From Levilactobacillus angrenensis (GTDB lineage Bacteria; Bacillota; Bacilli; Lactobacillales; Lactobacillaceae): a stretch of 64,000 nucleotides of DNA. The translations under genes and the position numbers were made by a program. Location: NCBI RefSeq assembly GCF_003946085.1, contig NZ_RHOB01000009.1, positions 62,001-126,000 of the forward strand. The letters are read 5' to 3'. Positions 47,401 to 54,887 of this stretch are shown piece by piece (the stretch's first letter is position 1; every line of letters begins with the position of its first letter). The notes beneath the pieces were generated by a model. That model was not told the DNA's origin and searched no databases. It saw only the letters and a list, made by a program, of their open reading frames with translations.

Positions 47401-49089
47401 AGTCTTGCCCTGGCGTCGGCCAATCTTTGCGGAATGAGCGTATGAGTAGTTGGTGGCTGTTCGACCAATGACGCGCCCGGTCTTGCCCGACTTGCTTGCC
47501 ATATAAGTAGCACTAGTCGTCCCGACCTTGCGACCAATCTTGCTACCGTCGCCAAGTGGTGATGACCCGCCACCTGTGACCGTGACCTGAGCAGCGTTGA
47601 TCGTCATTCGTGAGACGTTCTTACCAGCAGAATCAGTGGCATACGTCCCACTTGGCGAGTAGCTCTTAGGTGTTTTAGCCCAGGGTGCTCGCCCTTGGTT
47701 CATGTTGGCCGATAATCGATGGATTTTAGAGTAGACACCCCAGAATCGACTTGCGACCCGTCCTAAGGTCCTGAAGTTCTTGACCAGCATGCCGGTGATT
47801 GTCATCAATGGAGAGAAGGCCGCCACACCGATTGCGGTGTACGTGACCCAGGTCTTCTCCTTGCCACTAAGGTCATCAAACCACTTGGTCAACTTGGAGA
47901 CGTGCTTGAGCGCATCGTTGAGCACTGGCAGCAGGCGGCCACCCATGACCGTGGTGACATTCATGACGTTCTGCTTAAAGATCTTCCACTGCTGCTGGGT
48001 CGATTTCATGTTCTTGTTGGCTAGCTGGGTGATGTAGTCTTTCTTTGGAGCCTTCGAAACTTGCTTCTCTAGCTTTTTCAGCTCAGTAGCATTCTTAGAC
48101 AGTAGCATCGCAGACGTTTGTCCAGTCGTTCCAAAGAAAGTGTGGAAGAAGTCGAATTGCTTTTTGTCTGACATGCCCTTCATGTGCTTTTGGAAGAGCA
48201 AGAAGATATCGGACAAATCTTTCAGCTTACCCTTGCTGTCTCGCAAATCATCAGCCGACAGGCCAATCGATTTAAGCGCTGGAACTCCACTCTTTTCGCC
48301 AGGAGAAGCCAGCGAGTTGTAGACCTTTCGTAAACCAGTACCGGCAACGGATGCTTCTTGACCATTGTTTGAGAGTTCTCCTAAGGCAGCGGAAACTTGG
48401 CTGATAGACTGATTGGCCGTCTTACCAGTAGCACCGACATAGGTCATACCATAGCCTATGTCTTTGAAGTCCGTCGCTGTAAGGTCGGCGGCGTACGCCA
48501 ACTCATTAACGACTTTCTTGGTGTTTTTGGTCATCGTGGCCGTATTCTTTGACCGCAGACCAAAAGCTTCAAGGGCGGCCGTCGAGTTGTGGACGACGTC
48601 AGTATAGTTATCACCAGAGGCAATGGCCCCTTTGACCAGCGTCTCTTGCGCCGCTAATGCTTGCTTAGAAGAGTAGCCCCGTCGGACCAGCTCCTCGTAG
48701 CCCTTGGCGATTTGCTGTTGACTGACCCCGTACTTGTTGGAGATACCCAGCGACTGCTGTTGCATCTTCTTAACGTTACGAATAGCCTCGCCAGCCTTTT
48801 CACCGCCAGTGGTCAGCAAGTTGGTGATGACCAAGTACTTGTGCTGGAGCTTAGCTGCTTGGGTGACCCCGATTGCTAAAGCCCCGCCCATAGCCGCAGA
48901 CATGACCTTAGTCTTCTGCCCGGCATTGAGCATCGAGTTTCCGACACGATCTATCCCCCGCGCCATCCGACTGGCTACTGTGTCGCTCTTGCGGTCGAGG
49001 TTGTCGTACTGCTTGATCAGCTGATGATAGCCGGCAGAGTTAATCTTCCACGCCATCTCGATATATGAGCTTCGTGCCGCATTATCCAT
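44467..49089 (-). CDS. Tape measure protein with M23 peptidase and tail lysozyme domains
   Basis: The 1540-residue protein sets tail length and probably locally opens the wall during DNA entry. The N-terminal third has the TP901-like core (residues about 60-420). Tandem repeats of about 20 residues rich in Gly, Ala, Ser and Tyr (SATY, TNYSYAHSAKIGR, SAKYSYSGAARTG and others) lie near 505-600. An M23 metallopeptidase (SSHDGVDF and THVHVG, about 1150-1250) is followed by a tail lysozyme domain (NWSFESGLNSGAINPGG, about 1345) with GLGQW. A C-terminal hydrophobic region ends the protein. The start ATG 49089 lies three bases past the chaperone extension stop. Confidence 0.93.
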   Translation of the reverse strand: MDNAARSSYIEMAWKINSAGYHQLIKQYDNLDRKSDTVASRMARGIDRVGNSMLNAGQKTKVMSAAMGGALAIGVTQAAKLQHKYLVITNLLTTGGEKAGEAIRNVKKMQQQSLGISNKYGVSQQQIAKGYEELVRRGYSSKQALAAQETLVKGAIASGDNYTDVVHNSTAALEAFGLRSKNTATMTKNTKKVVNELAYAADLTATDFKDIGYGMTYVGATGKTANQSISQVSAALGELSNNGQEASVAGTGLRKVYNSLASPGEKSGVPALKSIGLSADDLRDSKGKLKDLSDIFLLFQKHMKGMSDKKQFDFFHTFFGTTGQTSAMLLSKNATELKKLEKQVSKAPKKDYITQLANKNMKSTQQQWKIFKQNVMNVTTVMGGRLLPVLNDALKHVSKLTKWFDDLSGKEKTWVTYTAIGVAAFSPLMTITGMLVKNFRTLGRVASRFWGVYSKIHRLSANMNQGRAPWAKTPKSYSPSGTYATDSAGKNVSRMTINAAQVTVTGGGSSPLGDGSKIGRKVGTTSATYMASKSGKTGRVIGRTATNYSYAHSAKIGRRQGKTSAKYSYSGAARTGKKSGAAFSKASYAGSARTGKHIGLKMGNTAMGLAWAAWASDIGSDVSTAFKYGVSSKKGGKAVWSITGKSVGAAVGLALTGGDPVGAIIGAQIGDAFTQRFVKLWKKAIPNMKKNIEQANNTAKKNHDHPIVSPTQGYGAGAGTDIGGLSHAAGGPIKKTGPAMVNEAGQEVAYNPKTGTYRLLGKGPAITQLRAGEHVINAKDTQKLLHGGLGAGKTLPGYVAGTTNVSPTAGSASVGTRVKGLSLSGTEKSTKKSMTKISRDITGNYSKATKKSGKTVKTFKSTNTRDFKGITSSTNRQTNKLRKNTVSDFDSMQKGGVKQVKQMRHGVNSQMDSLHKGMTSDAKATASDFGDAMSKLGPYAHSAMKSAVNSLNGGISGIDTALGQFGGNKSVLKPIHYATGSNGPIGSDQLAVLNDSKSGPRQELVGRGNQLLKPIGNDVVAPLRKGDEVFNGDQVEKAKPYLPHFAKGTGASKSKLISLASKNQAHPQAAWDRDFAGNAKGTNGTDLGRGLHKATLDAANSVGPQWYSAGWSVINSLIDGGGTWKHTPGPGWSVSSGFGNRGAVSGGFSSHDGVDFSGAKTVYAMYPGVVTGAGGAPRNWGGSNGIGEYIATRGGGQSLIYQELNGKSNSGATLLVHKGDQVKTGQAIAKLGPSGTHVHVGATKHKMFSIGGSSTAGWEDVTKMKSVKPKSTKDTGLQKLFKQQLGKSAIAWIKKNLQTDDISVGGLSGSVASRARTLAKAIKSAYPAATSAGIAAVLGNWSFESGLNSGAINPGGGASGLGQWLGGRKSNLISYAKKHGGNWKSAATQLAFALNGDGSDSAVLKSVLRGKGSVSSLAAKFSKQWERGGYTSSHVAGAQKIKAAFGKGFANGGQTPVNEPFLVGEKGPEIMQFDKASHVTSNADSKKMLRSTKSGKPDVKVSLNVKIMGNADSKAIGKMKSAVKDVMVNLFTNELGNAFE

Positions 49090-49092
49090 ACG

Positions 49093-49323
49093 CTAACCCC
49101 TCCCTTTCGAGCCGAACAGTAGTTCGGATAATTTGTTGGCAAAGACGTTTGCTTGCTCCTCCTGCAGCTTGTAGGCCACCGAGTTGATGACCTGCAACTG
49201 AGCCGAAGTCATTGATTCCGCTTCATCCAGCGTGCACAGGCCCATAGACACGGGCCGGTAGTAGTTAGCCCGCTGGCCTGTGACCTCATCAAGCTTCTTG
49301 TGATGCCCGATATAAGGGTTAGC
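49093..49323 (-). CDS. Frameshift extension of the tail-assembly chaperone (gpT-like)
   Basis: An open frame of 76 codons that starts in phase +1 (or -2) to the chaperone at its last codons and has no start codon or ribosome site. It reads ANPYIGHHKKLDEVTGQR and so on, a sensible soluble protein, and ends three bases before the tape measure start. A slip on TTT-C (49327-49324) just before the stop would join it to the upstream protein, giving about 281 residues. This copies the lambda G/GT logic. Confidence 0.7.
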   Translation of the reverse strand, partial: ANPYIGHHKKLDEVTGQRANYYRPVSMGLCTLDEAESMTSAQLQVINSVAYKLQEEQANVFANKLSELLFGSKGRG

Positions 49324-49939
49324 GAAACATCCGACTCATGAAGTTGTCGACCTTACCCATTGTGTCGTATACCCCAGATTCTTGAGCCCATTGGATCAGC
49401 ATTTCAGTGGCGGCATCCATGAGTTCGCTGTAGCCATTGTGGTGATCAAAGTAGTCCAAATCCTTGACGTTCTTGTTGGTAATGATGTTTTGAACGATTC
49501 CAAGATTGAATTCATAGTCAAGCACCCGTCCCAAAGCATCCGTGGCCTGGTCCCGCATTTGCAAGATGGTCAGCGTGCCCGGGAATTCGAGATTGTACTT
49601 GTGAACGGTGCCGTCATCATCAGTGACTTCGGTCTGCCGTTTGCGCGAACTTTCCGAGACTTTATCATCGAAGAAGCTCCAATCCATTTGTGGATTGTGG
49701 ATAACGATGTCCATGAAATTTTGGTACAAAATAGCAAGTGATCGCGATCCGTTAGGCATCGAGGCTGGGTCATAAACCTTCCGTTGAGCCCAGGCGGTCC
49801 CAGGGAAGACAACTGTCATCTTTGTTCCATCATCGAGATCAATTACTTCGGATTTCAGATTCTTGTTGATTTTATTGGGCTTTTTAGTTGCTTGTGCCTT
49901 AGTCGTGGTAGCCGCTACCTTTTCGTCTTTTTCAGTCAT
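49319..49939 (-). CDS. Tail-assembly chaperone (gpG-like)
   Basis: The 206-residue protein lies at the conserved place just before the tape measure gene. A Lys/Thr/Ala-rich N-terminus precedes a helical domain (LAILYQNFMDIVIHNPQMDW, about residue 65; EMLIQWAQESGVYDT near the end). ATG 49939 follows AAGGAG at eight bases; an earlier GTG in frame is too close. The chaperone coats the tape measure protein before the tube is built. Confidence 0.8.
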   Translation of the reverse strand: MTEKDEKVAATTTKAQATKKPNKINKNLKSEVIDLDDGTKMTVVFPGTAWAQRKVYDPASMPNGSRSLAILYQNFMDIVIHNPQMDWSFFDDKVSESSRKRQTEVTDDDGTVHKYNLEFPGTLTILQMRDQATDALGRVLDYEFNLGIVQNIITNKNVKDLDYFDHHNGYSELMDAATEMLIQWAQESGVYDTMGKVDNFMSRMFR

Positions 49940-49965
49940 ATCAAGCACTCCTTAAATTTTGGGAT

Positions 49966-50000
49966 TAAAAAGCGACCCGGGAGTCGAACCCTGGCCGCTT
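49966..50000 (-). terminator. Terminator-like hairpin between tail tube and chaperone
   Basis: The minus strand has AAGCGGCCAGGG / CCCGGGTCGCTT with a 7-nt loop and a T run. It probably lowers expression of the chaperone relative to the tube. The loop TTCGACT copies a tRNA T-loop, as in the tRNA-like elements at 61 kb. Confidence 0.75.
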
Positions 50001-50004
50001 GGCG

Positions 50005-50469
50005 TTATTCATCTAAAGTTTTGTGTTCATAGTCCAGTACAACAATGGTGAAAGTCCGTGTTGGGAAGTCCTTGCCATCGGCCACTTCTGGTGGCTGCTT
50101 GATGACACAGTGATCGCCGCCGACGTACTCCGTCCCATCGTTCTTGTGGAGCGAAAATGTTTCACCGGTATTGTACAAATTCAACAGCAATTTAAAGGAT
50201 GGCGATCCATACATCATGTTCGCCGTCCCGGTACCCAAGGAGTTATCATTTTCAGACAGCCCCACGTTTCCTTGCGGGTCAGAAATACCCGTGAACTTGG
50301 CCTCGTCCTTGGAGAAAGTGATCATGTCACCGTCCTGGAAGTTTTCTAGCAAATGCGTTTCACCGGATTGCAGGACCAGCGGGTATTGGACCTCTTTGGC
50401 CCGGTAAAACGCCGCTGTCCGCCCGTTCCCCATCGTCAAGGAATCGCCGGAGTTATAAGTTTCAGCCAT
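50005..50469 (-). CDS. Tail tube protein (by position)
   Basis: The 154-residue beta-rich protein follows the sheath gene, the fixed place of the inner tube protein in contractile tails. It has no membrane helix, many aromatic and acidic residues, and a good ribosome site (AGGAGG). I cannot match it to a named family from sequence alone. Confidence 0.75.
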   Translation of the reverse strand: MAETYNSGDSLTMGNGRTAAFYRAKEVQYPLVLQSGETHLLENFQDGDMITFSKDEAKFTGISDPQGNVGLSENDNSLGTGTANMMYGSPSFKLLLNLYNTGETFSLHKNDGTEYVGGDHCVIKQPPEVADGKDFPTRTFTIVVLDYEHKTLDE

Positions 50470-50482
50470 ATGATTTCACCTC

Positions 50483-51646
50483 CTAAGCTAAAGCGTCTTG
50501 CGTGATACCGACATTGATGTGGTTGATGGCGCCGCTTGGCTGGTAGTCAAAGAAAGCGCCCTTGTACAAGCGCTTAGCGATATCCGTCTTACGCAGGTCA
50601 GCGCGTTGCTTGACTGTCAAGTTAAAGATGCCGTCGCCAGTATCGTCATCGGTATCGATAATGGTCTGAGATGTTGCTTGATTGAGGATAGTCCGTAAAA
50701 CCTGTTCAATCTTGGCGACTCCCGCCTTATCAAAGGTCAGCTTGCCGCTGGTATTGAGCAAATTCTGCAGCTGGTTTTCAGTCTCTGACTTGATCCAGTC
50801 GGCACCGTGGTAAGTGTCAATAAAGTCGCCTAGCGGGTTGGCATCAGTCGTCTGATTACTGTGAGCGCCTTTGGTGTAATAGGCGATATATCCGTTCTTA
50901 TCGAGAGTCTGCATATCAGTGATAGGCAGGCTTTCTGGCGTAATATCAACCAGGTCAGAGACGAACTTCCAACTGATTGAGCCGACAGTCTCGGCACCAC
51001 CCTTGCCAACTAGTGCGGCCGTGTAGTACTCGTCCGCATCCGTGTGGTAGAAGCACCACGTCCGATGGAAGTCCTTGAAAGGATTCTCCTTGGTAAAATC
51101 AGATACTTGTGGGAAGAAGAAGTGGAATCCCTTACCGTCGTACCCACCCTTTTCGATGAGCGTTGCCAAATCCAAAGCGTCTTCTTCGTCGTATTCCGGC
51201 ATCAAAGCGAATTCCCAGTTACGGTAGAAGTAGTCAGCCACCGCCTTAGCTACCCCAGTGAGCTTAGTCCAGTCCACATCACCGGTAGCAGTCGTAGGCG
51301 ATTCGCTTTCAGTGATTTCAGCACCGTCAGCCGTCGGCGTGCTCTCTAAGTCTTCTGGCGTCGGAGCGGCCGCTGTAAAGCTCCCAGAGTTGTCCTTGAC
51401 GTAGCTGGTGATAGCTACTAGTTCTGGTGCGTTGGGTTGCGCAAATACGGCATACGCCGCGTTATAAGCGGGCGTTCCCATCGGGTAGTCGGCCATCACG
51501 TCTTCAATGGTCGTGTACTCTCCATAGCCCTCCTTGTCGCCCTTGACGAAGAGATTAGGGTTCGTCAATCCGACGGTTGGCTGCGGGTGGTCGATATCAA
51601 TTGTGACATTAACATCGGTCACATTTGGAATTACAATTCCTGCCAT
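50483..51646 (-). CDS. Contractile tail sheath protein
   Basis: The 387-residue protein makes the contractile sheath. It has the sheath-type pattern (IEDVMADYPMGTPAYNAAYA, about residues 46-65; FAQPNAPELVAITSY; C-terminal NLTVKQRADLRKTDIAKRLY). A low-complexity insert near residues 90-120 (PTADGAEITESESPTTAT) is shared with two other virion proteins of this phage and may form a surface loop. It establishes the contractile (myovirus) tail type. Confidence 0.88.
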   Translation of the reverse strand: MAGIVIPNVTDVNVTIDIDHPQPTVGLTNPNLFVKGDKEGYGEYTTIEDVMADYPMGTPAYNAAYAVFAQPNAPELVAITSYVKDNSGSFTAAAPTPEDLESTPTADGAEITESESPTTATGDVDWTKLTGVAKAVADYFYRNWEFALMPEYDEEDALDLATLIEKGGYDGKGFHFFFPQVSDFTKENPFKDFHRTWCFYHTDADEYYTAALVGKGGAETVGSISWKFVSDLVDITPESLPITDMQTLDKNGYIAYYTKGAHSNQTTDANPLGDFIDTYHGADWIKSETENQLQNLLNTSGKLTFDKAGVAKIEQVLRTILNQATSQTIIDTDDDTGDGIFNLTVKQRADLRKTDIAKRLYKGAFFDYQPSGAINHINVGITQDALA

Positions 51647-51648
51647 TT

Positions 51649-52119
51649 TTAAGCCTCCTTATTTTCTTGTTCGATAGAATCAATCGTTTGAACATCATCA
51701 GTGAAGTGGTCTTGCACGCGAATGCGGATGTCGAACCCTACCCGGCGTTTTTGCACACCCTCAATGTAGGGAACATCGCGACGTTCTGCCTGGCCCTCTT
51801 CAACTAGGTAGATGCCAACGTCCTCAAATGTCAGTGAAGCTTCTTGCGTCCGCAGAACCTTCAAGGCCTTCTGAGCCAAGCTCATAGCCTTGATCATGTC
51901 GTCAGCGACCGCATCGATAGACCACGTGCACTCCCAAATCTCGTCGTCAACCACGTCAACTGACAGCGGGATATAGGGGGTGATTGGTTCATACGTCAAA
52001 AACGGGTCCTTAGGCTGGCGACCCTCAAAAGAGGATTCATATACCTCAGCACCCGTTTTATCTTTGAGCACGGCAATCAGGGGCCGAATAAGCTCCCGGT
52101 AGTCGTAAGTATCAGTCAT
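51649..52119 (-). CDS. Neck/tail terminator-like protein
   Basis: The 156-residue protein lies just before the sheath gene, the position of the tail terminator. It has a mixed alpha/beta pattern (DPFLTYEPITPYIPLSVDVV, then DIRIRVQDHF) like other small completion proteins. ATG 52119 is preferred over a TTG two codons earlier. It overlaps the preceding gene by 8 bases. Confidence 0.7.
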   Translation of the reverse strand: MTDTYDYRELIRPLIAVLKDKTGAEVYESSFEGRQPKDPFLTYEPITPYIPLSVDVVDDEIWECTWSIDAVADDMIKAMSLAQKALKVLRTQEASLTFEDVGIYLVEEGQAERRDVPYIEGVQKRRVGFDIRIRVQDHFTDDVQTIDSIEQENKEA

Positions 52120-52486
52120 CTTCAATCGCCCCCAGTCCGTAAACGATAAATCCGCCTTGGGCCTGGAACCCCGTATGGCGCAGTACCTTGTATCGAATCT
52201 TTGGGCTGCCTTTTACTGTAACGTGAGACCCCTCGGGAACAATACGCTGGGAGTACCAGAACGCATCGTAGGTGACAACTTGGCCGCCTAGCTCCTGGCT
52301 CATGACTGCTTGCATGTTGGTGTTCAAACTGGCCGGGATAAGCGGTTCGTTGACGTCGTAGGGCTCGGCCTCACGGGGTACGAGTTGTCCTAAGTCATCC
52401 GGTTCAGCACCATCAAGACTGGCACTTGGTTCGATATACAGCGGAACTGCCTCTTCAGCCAAGATGTCGCTCACATCTTCTTGCAC
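52112..52486 (-). CDS. Head-tail joining protein, minor
   Basis: The 124-residue protein has an acidic N-terminal part and a beta-rich C-terminal part (VVTYDAFWYSQRIVPEGSHV, KYKVLRHTGFQAQGG-like). Its position between connector and terminator genes suggests a head-closure role. No family certain. Confidence 0.65.
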   Translation of the reverse strand: MQEDVSDILAEEAVPLYIEPSASLDGAEPDDLGQLVPREAEPYDVNEPLIPASLNTNMQAVMSQELGGQVVTYDAFWYSQRIVPEGSHVTVKGSPKIRYKVLRHTGFQAQGGFIVYGLGAIEDD

Positions 52487-52501
52487 ACTTATCCCTCCTC
52501 A

Positions 52502-52789
52502 CTAGTCAGTGGCAGTCGGGTCGCTTTCAGTGATTTCAGCACCGTCAGCCGTTGGGGTGACCGTCAAGTCACCCGGCGTCGGTGCCTTCTGTTTTGGGAC
52601 CGTCCACCCCTTGACAGATGCTCGGTCAGATTCATCTAAGGTGCCGGTGTCATCGATGTTGGTGGCTTCGTAGTCACCGTCTGCAACGACCGTCCCTGGC
52701 TTAAGACCAGTGATGTCAGCCTTCGTCTTAACGCCAGTGAAAGCCGCCTCAGATTCGCCCTTCTTGTAAATTGTTAAATTTAATGCCAT
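52502..52789 (-). CDS. Small virion protein with shared PTADG cassette
   Basis: The 95-residue protein has a short beta-type domain (TGVKTKADITGLKPGTVVAD) and ends with APTPGDLTVTPTADGAEITE and a few more residues. The same ending occurs in the sheath insert and in the capsid frameshift extension. It starts within the stop codon of the preceding gene (TAATG). Possibly a surface or decoration protein. Confidence 0.65.
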   Translation of the reverse strand: MALNLTIYKKGESEAAFTGVKTKADITGLKPGTVVADGDYEATNIDDTGTLDESDRASVKGWTVPKQKAPTPGDLTVTPTADGAEITESDPTATD

Positions 52790-53307
52790 TAAAGTTTTCC
52801 TCTTTTCGTAATTTTGTACTTAATTGACTTGCCCAGCTTGCCGGTGTCGACTAATGGGTCATTCTTGCCCTTGTTGGCCACAGTAAGCGGGGCGTTAGCT
52901 GGTTTCTTTTTACGGCTAATCGATTTCCTAATTTGTTTCTGCATGGTCACCCCCAAAGCTGTCATGACTTGGTTTGCTGTCACTTCACCATTACTACGCA
53001 CGATGCGGTGCGCTCCAGACGTGATAGTGTGCTCCCATTTTCGATGCTTAGCATCATAAGTGGAACGCAAAAAAGACCGGGCCGGAATATCGACTGATTT
53101 AAGCTGGTACACCTTGCCTTTAGGACCTGGGATATAAAGGTATTTACCCTTCTTAGGCTTGATGTGAGCCCCATACTCATTGACCACTGCAATCATTTGC
53201 AAAAATTCAGACTGCTTTGGCAGAATCCCAACTACTACAGCCTTACCTGAAAGATTATCTAGTTCACGCTTAATACGAGGGAGGTGGTTGTAATGGTCTT
53301 TAATCAC
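52789..53307 (-). CDS. Tail completion/virion morphogenesis protein (gp10 type)
   Basis: The 172-residue basic protein shows the pattern of HK97 gp10-like completion proteins: AVVVGILPKQSEFLQMIAVV, NEYGAHIKPKKGKYLYIP, an ARSFLRSTYDA stretch, and PLVDTGKLGKSIKY at the end. It overlaps the connector gene by 8 bases. Confidence 0.82.
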   Translation of the reverse strand: MIKDHYNHLPRIKRELDNLSGKAVVVGILPKQSEFLQMIAVVNEYGAHIKPKKGKYLYIPGPKGKVYQLKSVDIPARSFLRSTYDAKHRKWEHTITSGAHRIVRSNGEVTANQVMTALGVTMQKQIRKSISRKKKPANAPLTVANKGKNDPLVDTGKLGKSIKYKITKRGKL

Positions 53308-53638
53308 TGGACCACGCTCTTCCTTGTGAGCTGTCCAGCCCGTACTGCCGTAATAGTCGAAGATAGCCGTCTAGATATCGGTCATGAACCTTGGAGTAGT
53401 CGACCTTGGTCTTGGTGATGGGACCGATGGTGAAAGACTGCACGCCACTGGCCGCGACCTTTTCGGCCGTAAGCAAATGGCACGCAAACAACCGAGTAGC
53501 CCGCTCAGCCGCCTTTGGGGGAAGGCTGACCCATTGAGCAACCTCGGCTTGCGCATCATCGATAGCGTCCAAGATTACCTGGTCAGCCAGCGTCGCAAAC
53601 TGTGGGTATGCCTTGAGTTGTGATACTGTCAGTGTCAT
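53300..53638 (-). CDS. Head-tail connector protein (gp6/gp15 type)
   Basis: The 112-residue, largely helical protein fits the connector family that binds the portal: LKAYPQFATLADQVILDAID, AQAEVAQWV, ERATRLFACHLLTAE and FTIGPITKTK. It directly follows the capsid extension stop (53,649). Confidence 0.82.
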   Translation of the reverse strand: MTLTVSQLKAYPQFATLADQVILDAIDDAQAEVAQWVSLPPKAAERATRLFACHLLTAEKVAASGVQSFTIGPITKTKVDYSKVHDRYLDGYLRLLRQYGLDSSQGRAWSSD

Positions 53639-53648
53639 CTAACTCACC

Positions 53649-53849
53649 TCACTTCGATGGGACCAGGGCTAGCAAGTCAGCTTTAACCGTCTTGCCAGTG
53701 TGGTCGACATCATGATCATCAAGCCAAGCCGTGATTTCAGCGACCGTGTTGGCTGACGTCGGCTTCACATCAGGGGTGCTTTCGGTGATTGTGGCGCCAT
53801 CAGCGGTAGGCGTGACGGTTAGCTTCTCGGGTGCTGGCGCCTTTACGCT
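53649..53849 (-). CDS. Frameshift extension of the major capsid protein, HeH-like domain
   Basis: This frame lies -1 to the capsid gene and has no start codon. Slippery heptamer C-CCA-AAA (53855-53849) sits two codons before the capsid stop; seven bases later GGCGCCA can pair with TGGCGCC (53841-53835 with 53799-53793). The 66-residue extension contains the PTADGATITES cassette and a helix-extension-helix-like end (TVAEITAWLDDHDVD, then KADLLALVP). The same heptamer drives frameshifting in virion genes of Lactobacillus phage A2. The long form would have 410 residues. Confidence 0.78.
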   Translation of the reverse strand, partial: SVKAPAPEKLTVTPTADGATITESTPDVKPTSANTVAEITAWLDDHDVDHTGKTVKADLLALVPSK

Positions 53850-54880
53850 TTTGGGTCGTCATCCGTGCTGTCAGCCTTTGGCGAGTTGATGGTTGGAACC
53901 ACAAACTGGCTAGCGACCTTAAATCCATACTTGACGATGCCCAGCTTACGTGGGTCCGTGGCCACCTTGAAGACAGGCTTACCGTCTTCGATAGCTTGCC
54001 GGTACCCACTGATGCTGGATACCACGGAGGTATCGATATCGGTCCCGATGACTTGCATCGCTGAGACCCGCTTTTGGATGATGGCTTCGACCCCACCGTT
54101 CTTAAACTCGTCTCGCGTGATGACAAAGGCGTTAGCTGGGTTGGCAGTCGCGTAGGCTACGGAGCCTGGTGCAAAGGCATAAGCCGCCGTGGTCCCGTCA
54201 GCGGCGACTGGGATATCATCGTCTTGGATGATTTGAAGTCCGTTGTAGTACGAGATTGGCGCTCCGCCTTCGGATGGCTTGACGTCATCAATCAGGTTCT
54301 GTGCCCGCATTTCAAAGTAGGCACTCGAATTCATAGCCAATTTGACTAACTTTGGGTTAGCCATGTCGCCCATCCGAGCGAGTGCGGCCAATAAGTCCCC
54401 AGCGGACAGTTCCTTTTCAGTGCCGACCCCGTAGGACTTAGCCGTCAAAATGTCAGCGTTAGCGTAGGTCGCATTTAAGACGTTCAGCAGACGCTTCATG
54501 TCTTGACGTACCCAGAATTCGGAGAACCGACTGATAATCTGTGACCGAACCGGTGCTCCCGTGACCAATTGGCCGAAGTCAGTGGCCGAGTAGGATTTGT
54601 TATCAAACACTTTCATGGCTTGGCTGATACCAGTCGTCAGCGAGTCAGTGTCGATATCCTTGGTGTCGCTCCATTCTTCGGCGTCCCCTGGCAAATCGTT
54701 GATGTACGGCATGTCAATGGTCCGTCCGGGCTGAAGCAGTCGGCTTCCCCATACAGGGTCTGCACCCAGCACACCGCTCTTGATGAAGGCGTTCGTGTTG
54801 CTGACCTGTTCTTGCACGTAGTCCAGAAAGACTTGTGGTTCAATCAAGTCGGCGAGTGAAGTAATCTTTGTAAATGCCAT
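53843..54880 (-). CDS. Major capsid protein
   Basis: The 345-residue protein follows the scaffold gene, the standard place. It has the N-terminal LADLIEPQVFLDYVQEQ segment, GRTIDMPYINDLPGDAEEW, and a long beta-rich domain of the HK97 type. It ends with an acidic tail containing the CCCAAAA frameshift site, so a minority of subunits probably carries a C-terminal surface domain. Confidence 0.88.
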   Translation of the reverse strand: MAFTKITSLADLIEPQVFLDYVQEQVSNTNAFIKSGVLGADPVWGSRLLQPGRTIDMPYINDLPGDAEEWSDTKDIDTDSLTTGISQAMKVFDNKSYSATDFGQLVTGAPVRSQIISRFSEFWVRQDMKRLLNVLNATYANADILTAKSYGVGTEKELSAGDLLAALARMGDMANPKLVKLAMNSSAYFEMRAQNLIDDVKPSEGGAPISYYNGLQIIQDDDIPVAADGTTAAYAFAPGSVAYATANPANAFVITRDEFKNGGVEAIIQKRVSAMQVIGTDIDTSVVSSISGYRQAIEDGKPVFKVATDPRKLGIVKYGFKVASQFVVPTINSPKADSTDDDPKA

Positions 54881-54887
54881 TGTTTAT

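Noticed and set aside
47289-47573. Minus-strand frame rich in Arg/Leu/Val within the tape measure gene
   Set aside because: A phase shadow of the tandem repeat region of the tape measure.
53800-54126. Minus-strand frame overlapping the capsid gene end
   Set aside because: It is the third phase through the capsid gene, with Ser/Arg-rich nonsense sequence; not the -1 extension, which has its own sensible end at 53,649.
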